A DNA stretch of 15,314 nt from Bacillota bacterium (lineage in GTDB: Bacteria > Bacillota > Clostridia > Lachnospirales > Lachnospiraceae): NCBI GenBank assembly GCA_023399455.1, contig JAEWPN010000205.1:1-15314 (forward strand), in the 5' to 3' direction. Below are positions 7,541-14,374 of this stretch, one piece after another. Both the position numbers and the translations under genes were made by a program. Each line of letters opens with the position of its first letter. Position 1 is the first letter of the stretch. The notes beneath the pieces are model-generated. The model was given only the letters and a program-made list of their open reading frames with translations, was not told the origin of the DNA and made no database searches.

Positions 7541-8512
7541 ATGAGCAAATTTGAAAAATACCAAACACTAATTATATTTGCAGCCATGCCTCTCGGTCTG
7601 TTACTCGGTCAGATTGGAATAATAGAACAATATGCAGAGAATCTTGTAACTCCATTTTTGTTTGTCATGTTGTTCGGCGCTTTTTTGAATATTCCGTTAA
7701 AGGACTATCGCAAAACATTTACTAATGTACGGTTTTCCATTACAACTATTTTAATCAACTTTGTCTGGACACCAATATTGGTATGTATTTTAGGAAAAAT
7801 ATTCCTAACCGGCTCTCCGGTCATGCAGATTGGATTTATTATGTTAATGGTCACCCCCTGTACCGACTGGTATCTGATATTCACCAATGTGGCAAAGGGA
7901 AACGTTCCTTTATCAACGACCGTTTTACCTGTCAATCTTGTTTTCCAGATAGTGTTGCTTCCGGTTTATCTTCTGATTTTTGGCGGAGTAACAGGTACTG
8001 TTAACATTGAAGAAGTGATAAACAGCGTGATGATCATGCTTATTTTTCCCTTTTTAATGGCGCAAATCGGGAAATGGCTGTTAAACAAGATACAAAATAG
8101 TGACAAAAAAGAAAAAATATTCAGCATATTCACTGCCTTGCAGACTATACTGCTTGCCATGGCGATTATGGCAATGTTTGCTTCAAAGGGAAAAAATCTT
8201 TTAGCAAGCTTGAATGTTGTGGCGGTATTACTTATTCCGATCGTTTTGTTCTATATTATCAATTTCATTTTAGCGCAGGGAGTAGGAAAGGACTTTCATT
8301 ATTCCTATGAAGATACAGCCAGTCTGACATTGACGACGATTGCGAAAAATTCACCGATGACACTTGGTGTAGCGCTTATGGCTTTTCCGAACGAACCGCT
8401 TATACATTTGATTATGGTGATTGAGCCGCTCATTGAACTTCCGGCAATGATGCTCATTACAAGAATGCTGCTTATCATTCGCAAGCGGCGTCCGGTAAAT
8501 ACGGGAATCTGA
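7541..8512 (+). CDS. ACR3/bile acid:sodium symporter-family transporter
   Basis: This integral membrane protein of 323 residues has about ten hydrophobic helices and almost no soluble domain. It belongs to the bile acid:sodium symporter superfamily, nearest in look to proteins annotated as arsenic resistance (ACR3-like). MVTPCTDWYLIFTNVAKGN (103-121) matches the region where ACR3 pumps carry a conserved Cys, here Cys107, followed by an AKGN/AKGD turn. The late segment AKNSPMTLGVALMAFPNEP and PLIELP also fit the family. There is no arsR or arsC next to it, so an arsenite substrate is unproven. The gene begins 4 bases after the pirin stop, with AAGGAA at about 7527-7532 as ribosome-binding site. 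The 111 bases after its stop hold no clear terminator. Confidence 0.8.
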   Translation: MSKFEKYQTLIIFAAMPLGLLLGQIGIIEQYAENLVTPFLFVMLFGAFLNIPLKDYRKTFTNVRFSITTILINFVWTPILVCILGKIFLTGSPVMQIGFIMLMVTPCTDWYLIFTNVAKGNVPLSTTVLPVNLVFQIVLLPVYLLIFGGVTGTVNIEEVINSVMIMLIFPFLMAQIGKWLLNKIQNSDKKEKIFSIFTALQTILLAMAIMAMFASKGKNLLASLNVVAVLLIPIVLFYIINFILAQGVGKDFHYSYEDTASLTLTTIAKNSPMTLGVALMAFPNEPLIHLIMVIEPLIELPAMMLITRMLLIIRKRRPVNTGI

Positions 8513-8623
8513 CTTTCAGCCGTTTTTGAAATTCATCTCGAATATGAGCCGGTTCTATATTAGAAATTTAAGGAGAATATAGTAGTAGTAGAGAAAAAAC
8601 TTATGGGACAAGACGGTTACAAG

Positions 8624-9481
8624 TCAATAGGGTGAATTTTTTTTCAGGAGTTCAATGGCAAGCTCGGCTCTCATTTGGCGCAAATATTCGTAAATGGTAG
8701 TATTGAAAACCTTCTTAAAGCCTGCTTTCAGTTTGAATTCATTCAAGGCAACCATGCGTAAAAGCGAGGGGATTGAAGGTGGATCACTCATTTGTTCTCT
8801 CAGAATAGAGGGAATACTACGGATTTGCTGAATATCAAATTTACTCAGCGTAACATTTGGGTGTGTGCGCTCTGCATCACACAAACTGATAAGGTGTGCG
8901 GCGATAGCATAAATATTACTTTTTATAAATAGCTTTTTTGCAGTTTCCTTATAAGAGGAGTGGAGCATTTCCGCAAGAATAGGATAAAGTTCGTGCATAA
9001 AAGCCTGTTCGTCAAAGCTTTGGATATTCTTTATAACATCAAAATATTGATCTGCATTATTTTTCTCTGAGCAATTGAGAAAAAATTCTTTAAATAAAAT
9101 AACATTGACCGCATATATCGGCTTACCCGCTTTGCACACGCCATAAACAATACTATCTGAAGGAAGCGAACAACTTGTCCTCCAAGAATGTATATCTGAA
9201 TCTGATCTATCAATCATGTTTTCACGGCATGAGTCAATTTCCACATAGGACATACCAATATAAGTATTCTCATCTTGTGTATAGGACATATCAATATCCA
9301 GTTTTGTTTGGGCATTGGTGATCCAGACCTGATATTTACCCGGAGAGTGAAACAATTCAAAAAAACCTTCACCAATTTCCTGCGGCAATGTGTACCGGAT
9401 ATAATCGGATTCCATAGATTCTTTTATACCGAAGTAATGCTCTAAATAGGTCATATACTGTTTAATTCCGCAAATTTCCAT
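8624..9481 (-). CDS. AraC-family regulator (PchR/YbtA-like), lacking the second helix-turn-helix
   Basis: This 285-residue protein has an N-terminal sensing domain of about 200 residues and then the start of an AraC DNA-binding domain (about 220-285). The block LLRMVALNEFKLKAGFKKVF (240-259) followed by TTIYEYLRQMRAELAIELL is typical of PchR/YbtA-type regulators. In that family a second helix-turn-helix of about 40 residues (EIAxxVGYxSxSHFxxxFKKxFG) should follow, but a TGA comes directly after NSPY. None of the three downstream frames to 8513 restores the motif. It may be a degenerate gene, or a shortened regulator that binds DNA weakly or acts by interference. GGGAGG lies 12 bases before ATG 9481. 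It is divergent from the exporter genes and probably regulated them when intact. Confidence 0.8.
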   Translation of the reverse strand: MEICGIKQYMTYLEHYFGIKESMESDYIRYTLPQEIGEGFFELFHSPGKYQVWITNAQTKLDIDMSYTQDENTYIGMSYVEIDSCRENMIDRSDSDIHSWRTSCSLPSDSIVYGVCKAGKPIYAVNVILFKEFFLNCSEKNNADQYFDVIKNIQSFDEQAFMHELYPILAEMLHSSYKETAKKLFIKSNIYAIAAHLISLCDAERTHPNVTLSKFDIQQIRSIPSILREQMSDPPSIPSLLRMVALNEFKLKAGFKKVFNTTIYEYLRQMRAELAIELLKKNSPY

Positions 9482-9513
9482 AATAACAATCTACCTCCCA
9501 TTTTTATTTGAAC

Positions 9514-9554
9514 CAAAAGGAGCCTTTTGCGAACATGCGGGAATCCTTGCTCCG
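9514..9554 (-). repeat. Short palindromic intergenic element, copy 2
   Basis: On the minus strand this reads CGGAGCAAGGATTC (9554-9541), ten bases, then GCAAAAGGCTCCTTTTG (9530-9514). It shares both blocks and their order with the element at 25-86. Here it lies in the predicted leader of the AraC-family gene, about 33 bases before its start codon, where the palindrome could form a hairpin near the ribosome-binding site. Confidence 0.5.
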
Positions 9555-9560
9555 ATCGTA

Positions 9561-9589
9561 TTGAAAAGTTTATATTGTCTTTCTATACT
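9561..9589 (+). promoter_or_regulatory. Promoter for the ABC exporter pair
   Basis: TTGAAA (9561-9566) and TATACT (9584-9589) are separated by 17 bases. Transcription would start near 9596, leaving a leader of about 70 bases that contains the inverted repeat TGATATT (9589-9595) / AATATCA (9638-9644). Confidence 0.6.
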
Positions 9590-9616
9590 GATATTGGGTT
9601 AGATATAACTAACTAT

Positions 9617-9645
9617 ATTTTACATGATTGCAATCAAAATATCAA
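9617..9645 (-). promoter_or_regulatory. Promoter for the AraC-family regulator, with internal palindrome
   Basis: Read on the minus strand, TTGATA (9645-9640) and TAAAAT (9622-9617) are 17 bases apart. The 12-bp perfect palindrome TGATTGCAATCA (9625-9636) fills the spacer and is a candidate operator. This promoter faces the one at 9561-9589, so the two transcripts would overlap at their 5' ends. Confidence 0.5.
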
Positions 9646-9666
9646 CCAACGGAGGAGTAAAGTGTT

Positions 9667-11460
9667 ATGTACAATCAAACAAATAAAAAGACCGGCAATA
9701 TTAACTGGCTGTTACAGCTGGCAGGCAAGAAAAAGGTGAATATACTGCTTGCCTGCCTGTTTTCTGTGTCCAGTGCGATACTTTCTTTTGTACCGTATAT
9801 TTGTGTGTATTTTATTCTCAGAGAAATATTAAAAGCGCCAAATAATCCTGTGGGAATATCATTTGGTACTGCTGGTATTTATGCGTGGCTTGCATTGGGT
9901 GCAGTAGGCCTTGGACTTTTGTTCTCATTTATATCATCGGTTCTATCTCATGGAGCTGCCTATAAAGTTCTATTTGAGTTGCGCATGAAGTTTGCTGAAC
10001 ACATAAGCGAACTGCCAATGGGGTTTCATACAAGTAATTCAACCGGAAAATTACGAAAACTTATGGATGAAAATGTCGAAAAAATAGAATTATTTATTGC
10101 CCATCAGCTTCCTGACGCGGTAGGCGCTCTGGCATCGCCTGTTGTTATGCTGATTGTTTTATTTCTGTTTGACTGGAGAATGGGTCTTGCCTGTCTTCTT
10201 CCTATCGTTCTTAGCTTTATTGCACAGGCCGGAAACTTATCCAATCCAAAGTCCAGAGAATTTATGGATAGTTTTCAGGATTTACAGGACAAAATGAACA
10301 GCTCGGCCGTGGAGTATGTACGAGGTATCTACGTGGTAAAAGCATTTAACCAAACCGTGTACTCTTTTCGTAAATTCCACGATACAATCCTGGAATACAA
10401 AGACAGTGCTATCCGTTATACCCACTCGGTAAAAAATACTTACTGCGCCTTTCTTGTGCTTCTTAATTCCGTGTTTCTGTTTCTCCTTCCTGTGGGGATA
10501 CTAATTGGAAGCCGTGAACGGGATTATCAGGCATTTGCAATATCTTTCTTATTCTATTTAATTTTTAGTATGGGCGTTGCCGGACCAGTGTCAAAGCTGA
10601 TGTATGTGTTTGTACAAAGCTTCATGGTATTATCCAGTATCAAACGAGTGAAAGCTGTGTTCGATACGCCTGTTTTAAAAAGTGCTGTGAAAGGCGAAGA
10701 ACCAAAAGGAAATGGCATTTCTTTTGAACATGTTTTCTTTTCTTACAATAAAGATGATGAAAATGAGACTCTTCATGATGTGAGTTTTGTAGCAGAACCG
10801 GGGCAGGTTACCGCATTGGTGGGTCCCTCCGGCAGCGGCAAAAGTACTATCGCACAATTGATTCCCCGTTTCTGGGATATTGACAGCGGAAAGATAACCG
10901 TCGGAGGGGTAAATATTACGGATATAAAGCCCTCCGATCTGATGGGTGCGGTAAGTTTTGTATTTCAGGATGTTTTTCTTTTTAAGAAAAGTATTTTGGA
11001 AAATATTAAGATTGGAAACGAAAATGCCACTGACGTGCAAGCCATTGAGGCTGCAAAATCTGCCATGTGCCACGAGTTTATCGAGTCTCTGCCAAACGGA
11101 TATCACTCCGTGCTGGGAAGTCGTGGGACATATCTTTCGGGTGGAGAACGACAGCGGATTATAATCGCACGGGCTATATTAAAAAATGCTCCTATTGTCA
11201 TTCTGGATGAAGCAACAGCCTTTGCTGACCCGGAGAATGAACGGAAGATCCAGATCGCGCTGGAAAAATTGATGGAAAATAAAACCGTCATTGTAATCGC
11301 TCATCGCCTTTCCACTATTAAAAATGCAGATAAGATCATCGTTGTGGACGATGGGAAGATAGCGGAAGAAGGGACTCACGAAGAACTTATACAGTATGGT
11401 GCAAAATACAAGCATATGTGGGATGTTTACAACAGAGCACTCACATGGAGTCTTGCATAA
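9667..11460 (+). CDS. ABC transporter with fused membrane and ATPase domains, subunit 1 (YbtP/IrtA-like)
   Basis: This 597-residue half-transporter has an exporter-type membrane domain (about residues 20-320, six helices) followed by an ATPase domain. Walker A is GPSGSGKST (about 385-393), the Q-loop is FVFQDVFLF, the signature is LSGGERQR (about 490-497), Walker B is IVILDEAT (about 510-517) and the H-loop is IAHRLSTI (about 543-550). All catalytic residues are present. The D-loop reads FADPENE instead of the usual SLDPENE. It most likely pairs with the next protein as a heterodimer. Pairs of this kind beside a PchR/YbtA regulator resemble YbtPQ and IrtAB, which use the exporter fold to import iron-siderophores; drug or peptide export is the alternative. 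GGAGGA (9651-9656) precedes the ATG. The next gene starts 12 bases after its stop. Confidence 0.88.
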   Translation: MYNQTNKKTGNINWLLQLAGKKKVNILLACLFSVSSAILSFVPYICVYFILREILKAPNNPVGISFGTAGIYAWLALGAVGLGLLFSFISSVLSHGAAYKVLFELRMKFAEHISELPMGFHTSNSTGKLRKLMDENVEKIELFIAHQLPDAVGALASPVVMLIVLFLFDWRMGLACLLPIVLSFIAQAGNLSNPKSREFMDSFQDLQDKMNSSAVEYVRGIYVVKAFNQTVYSFRKFHDTILEYKDSAIRYTHSVKNTYCAFLVLLNSVFLFLLPVGILIGSRERDYQAFAISFLFYLIFSMGVAGPVSKLMYVFVQSFMVLSSIKRVKAVFDTPVLKSAVKGEEPKGNGISFEHVFFSYNKDDENETLHDVSFVAEPGQVTALVGPSGSGKSTIAQLIPRFWDIDSGKITVGGVNITDIKPSDLMGAVSFVFQDVFLFKKSILENIKIGNENATDVQAIEAAKSAMCHEFIESLPNGYHSVLGSRGTYLSGGERQRIIIARAILKNAPIVILDEATAFADPENERKIQIALEKLMENKTVIVIAHRLSTIKNADKIIVVDDGKIAEEGTHEELIQYGAKYKHMWDVYNRALTWSLA

Positions 11461-11472
11461 GGAGAGAATCAA

Positions 11473-13209
11473 ATGCTGAAAAAGGTACTTATTTTAACGG
11501 ATCGATCAGATAAAGAACTAAAAAAATCAATACTTACGTCTTTTCTCGCTCAACTCAGCTTATCGCTGCCGGTTATGATTTTAATGATGACTTTTATGGA
11601 AATTTTGCAGCCTTTCTGGGGAAAAGAGGTTGGCTGGTGGAAACTTTGGGTGTTGGCGTTTTCTTCTATTGCAGTTGTTGCGCTGGTGTTCGTGGTGCAT
11701 CGCTATGAGTATGGAAAAACCTACGTCACTGCCTATGAAGCAGCCGAAGAAAAGCGTACAACTCTCGCCGAATACTTGCGGAAACTGCCTCTTTCTTACT
11801 TTGGTAAAAAGGATCTAACGGAAATCACCATAAACATGATGAGTGACTGCGGAACCATAGAACAAAGCTTCTCCTCCATTATCCCGGCATTTGGCGGAAC
11901 CATGCTCAATCTGCTTCTGACCTGCACATTACTGGCTGTTTTTGAGTGGCGAATGGCTTTGGCTATTTTTATCAGTGTTCCTGTTTCCTTTGGCTTTTTG
12001 TTGCTTTGCCGTAAAACACACGATTATATTGGGAAGATGCATCTGCAAAGTAAGCTTGATGCATCTGAGCAGATGCAGGAGTATCTGGAAGGTATTAAGG
12101 TGATCAAGGCATTCGGGCTGGGCGGTGACAAGTTTAAAAGCCTTGAGAATGCCTACCGAAATCTGATGAAAATAAGCACTAAGACGGAAACGGTGAATGG
12201 TGCACTTACTACTGTTTCCATGATGATGCTTCGCTTTGGTATTCCGCTTACTATTTTTGCGGGATTAAATCTTGTAGTATCGGAGAGCCTGGCACTTCCC
12301 TATTTTTTAATGTTCCTCATTTTTTCAAGCCGAATATATTCAAGTCTTTCCACGCCCCTTGCCTTATGGGGAGACTTACTTTATGCCATGCTTTCCATTA
12401 GAAGACTTCATTCTGTCTATGAGGAAAAGACCATGGGAGGAAGCGATACGCTTACCTTGACACATTATACAATTGAATTGGATAATGTCAGCTTCGGATA
12501 TCAGAATAAATTAGTGATAAAGGACGTAAGTTTCTGTATTCCACAAGGAAAGGTCACGGCTTTGGTGGGACCTTCAGGTAGCGGAAAAAGCACTATATCC
12601 AAGCTTATTGCCCGGTTTTGGGATATAAATGCGGGCAGTATCCGCATTGGCGGGACAGATATACGGGACATTGATCCTGAACATCTGTTTACGTGGATTT
12701 CTTTTGTATTTCAGGATGTGGTCTTATTTAACGATACTATATATAACAACATTGCTATTGGTAAGGCAGGGGCTTCTAAGGAAGAAGTTGAAGAGGCAGC
12801 CAGACGAGCCAATTGCCATGAATTTGTGTCACGACTGCCGGATAGATACGACACGCTTGTTGGAGAAAATGGTAATACCCTGTCAGGAGGCGAACGGCAG
12901 CGTATCTCAATTGCCCGCGCCCTTTTAAAAGATGCTCCGATCATACTGCTGGATGAGGCGACAGCTTCCCTTGACCCCGAAAATGAACTGGAAATACAAG
13001 GGGCTCTTTCACAGTTAATCAAGAACAAAACAGTAGTTGTGATTGCCCACAGGCTTCGTACCATAGCGGGAGCGGACAACATTGTGGTATTGGAAAATGG
13101 GAAAGTGGTTCAACAGGGTGCCGGGGCAGAGTTTTTAAAGACCGGAGGGCTTTACGCAAGATTATTCGGCATACAGCAGGATAATGCCGAATGGTCTTTG
13201 GAATCGTAA
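11473..13209 (+). CDS. ABC transporter with fused membrane and ATPase domains, subunit 2 (YbtQ/IrtB-like)
   Basis: This is a 578-residue half-transporter of the same build as its upstream partner. The membrane domain spans about residues 20-300. Walker A is GPSGSGKST (about 365-373), the Q-loop is FVFQDVVLFND, the signature is LSGGERQR (about 470-477), Walker B is IILLDEAT (about 489-496), the D-loop is SLDPENE and the H-loop is IAHRLRTI (about 523-530). Both ATP sites of the heterodimer therefore look competent. It has no recognisable extra sensor or siderophore-reductase domain, unlike mycobacterial IrtA. The strong AAGGAGAG (11459-11466) lies 6 bases before the ATG and overlaps the upstream stop. 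The substrate cannot be read from the sequence. No convincing terminator follows the stop. Confidence 0.88.
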   Translation: MLKKVLILTDRSDKELKKSILTSFLAQLSLSLPVMILMMTFMEILQPFWGKEVGWWKLWVLAFSSIAVVALVFVVHRYEYGKTYVTAYEAAEEKRTTLAEYLRKLPLSYFGKKDLTEITINMMSDCGTIEQSFSSIIPAFGGTMLNLLLTCTLLAVFEWRMALAIFISVPVSFGFLLLCRKTHDYIGKMHLQSKLDASEQMQEYLEGIKVIKAFGLGGDKFKSLENAYRNLMKISTKTETVNGALTTVSMMMLRFGIPLTIFAGLNLVVSESLALPYFLMFLIFSSRIYSSLSTPLALWGDLLYAMLSIRRLHSVYEEKTMGGSDTLTLTHYTIELDNVSFGYQNKLVIKDVSFCIPQGKVTALVGPSGSGKSTISKLIARFWDINAGSIRIGGTDIRDIDPEHLFTWISFVFQDVVLFNDTIYNNIAIGKAGASKEEVEEAARRANCHEFVSRLPDRYDTLVGENGNTLSGGERQRISIARALLKDAPIILLDEATASLDPENELEIQGALSQLIKNKTVVVIAHRLRTIAGADNIVVLENGKVVQQGAGAEFLKTGGLYARLFGIQQDNAEWSLES

Positions 13210-13352
13210 TTATGAATTGGCATATTGTTAAAACGGAATATAAAAACGGGACTAATCCTTAGCGAAAAAATAGCAGTTTGCTGAATAGGCTGTTCATATT
13301 CTATCCGTATTGCATAAAAGAATCTTTTTATAAAATAAAGAAGTAATAAATG
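13210..13352. other. AT-rich intergenic stretch after the exporter pair
   Basis: This is the first part of a 320-base gap between the exporter and transketolase genes. It holds no open frame with a ribosome-binding site. Only weak pairings are visible, such as AGCA-GTT-TGCT, and an A/T-rich hairpin TAAAAG-AAT-CTTTTTA near 13316-13333 that is too weak to call a terminator. The rest of the gap is covered by the promoter and leader entries. Confidence 0.4.
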
Positions 13353-13381
13353 TTGACAATAAGGAAATATAATGATAGTAT
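13353..13381 (+). promoter_or_regulatory. Promoter for the split transketolase genes
   Basis: A perfect TTGACA (13353-13358) is followed after 17 bases by TAGTAT (13376-13381), a 4/6 match to the -10 consensus. Transcription would begin near 13388, giving a leader of about 140 bases, long for a two-gene metabolic unit. Confidence 0.5.
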
Positions 13382-13386
13382 CTGAA

Positions 13387-13420
13387 TGAAAATAAATTTC
13401 ATAAATTGAAATATATGAAA
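13387..13420 (+). promoter_or_regulatory. Helically phased TGAAA/TTTCA array
   Basis: TGAAA (13387-13391), TTTCA (13397-13401), TGAAA (13407-13411) and TGAAA (13416-13420) recur with a spacing of 10, 10 and 9 bases in alternating then same orientation. The array begins at the predicted transcription start and could be an operator. Low sequence complexity makes chance a real possibility. Confidence 0.3.
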
Positions 13421-13490
13421 TAAAATATCGCAAACATGTTATAAACCGTGAGAATTTTTGAGATTTTCGGGAATTATAAAATTAGGATGA

Positions 13491-13524
13491 AATCATCGAA
13501 TTACAGATGATTACAGATAGGAGG
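13491..13524 (+). promoter_or_regulatory. Leader hairpin and tandem repeat at the transketolase ribosome-binding site
   Basis: AATCATC (13491-13497) and GATGATT (13506-13512) form a perfect 7-bp stem with an 8-base loop. A competing stem GATGA (13486-13490) / TCATC (13493-13497) uses the same bases. The 9-base word ATTACAGAT occurs twice (13500-13508, 13510-13518), and the second copy abuts AGGAGG (13519-13524). The arrangement could affect ribosome access. Confidence 0.35.
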
Positions 13525-13529
13525 CTAAC

Positions 13530-14372
13530 ATGGAGCAAGAACAAAGAAAAAAAATGCTGTCGCTTGGAATGAAAATACGCGAACAAGCGCTGAAGGCGGT
13601 ACAGGTGCCAAATTCAGGACATATCGGAGGTTCGTTTTCAGAAGCGGATATTTTGGCAGTACTTTATTTTGACAAGATGAATATCGACCCTGAAAATCCA
13701 AGGATGCAGGATAGGGACCGTTTTGTATTGTCTAAGGGGCATGCCAGCCCGGGGCTGTATGCGACTTTGGCCCTGCGGGGGTTCTTTCCGGTGGAGGAAC
13801 TGAAGACATTTAGAAATGTGGACAGCGATCTTTCCGGCCACGTAGAGATGACGAAAGTGCGCGGTGTGGATATGTCCGCAGGTTCCTTAGGACAAGGCCT
13901 TTCCGCTGCGGTTGGAATGGCTGTTTCCGGACAGATTTACCAAAAGGAGTATAGGGTATATGCGATGGTCGGTGACGGAGAGATCCAGGAAGGACAGATA
14001 TGGGAAGCAGTAATGGCAGCAGGAAATTATAAGCTGGACAACCTCATGCTGTTCGTGGACAACAATAATTTACAGATTGACGGAACCGTAGAGGAGATCA
14101 TGTCTCCCTATCCCATCGACGACAAGTTTAAAGCCTTTAACTGGAATGTGATATGCATAGACGGACACGATCCGGAAGCAATCGCGGACGCTGTAGAACA
14201 GGCGAAGTCCTTCAAGGGAAGGCCTACTGTGGCTATCGCAAAGACCGTAAAGGGCAAAGGCGTTTCCTTCATGGAAAACAACGTGAACTGGCATGGAAAA
14301 ACCCCTTCCCCGGAACAATATGAGCAGGCTTTTAAAGAAATCCGGGAACAAATAGAAGAGCTGGAGGTATAG
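13530..14372 (+). CDS. Transketolase, N-terminal subunit
   Basis: This 280-residue protein is the thiamine-diphosphate-binding half of a split transketolase. The full enzyme moves two-carbon units between sugar phosphates in the non-oxidative pentose phosphate pathway. It carries the catalytic histidines His31 (NSGHIGGS) and His71 (SKGHASPG), the block AGSLGQGLSAAVGMA, and the thiamine motif starting GDG at 148-150 (GDGEIQEGQIWEA) and ending at the Asn run 178-180 (DNNNLQIDG). The length is normal for split N-terminal subunits. ATG 13530 follows AGGAGG (13519-13524) by 5 bases. The second subunit starts 2 bases after its stop, so equal production by coupled translation is likely. Confidence 0.95.
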   Translation: MEQEQRKKMLSLGMKIREQALKAVQVPNSGHIGGSFSEADILAVLYFDKMNIDPENPRMQDRDRFVLSKGHASPGLYATLALRGFFPVEELKTFRNVDSDLSGHVEMTKVRGVDMSAGSLGQGLSAAVGMAVSGQIYQKEYRVYAMVGDGEIQEGQIWEAVMAAGNYKLDNLMLFVDNNNLQIDGTVEEIMSPYPIDDKFKAFNWNVICIDGHDPEAIADAVEQAKSFKGRPTVAIAKTVKGKGVSFMENNVNWHGKTPSPEQYEQAFKEIREQIEELEV

Positions 14373-14374
14373 AC

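Noticed and set aside
8513..8623. Possible remnant of the missing AraC C-terminal domain
   Set aside because: All three minus-strand frames were read and none shows the EIAxxVGYxSxSHF pattern; one short stretch reads EPAHIRDEFQKRLK but does not match the family.
13184..13223. Terminator after the exporter pair from the ATGCC/GGCAT pairing
   Set aside because: The stem is 5-8 bp with a bulge and a long loop, starts inside the coding region and has no T-run.
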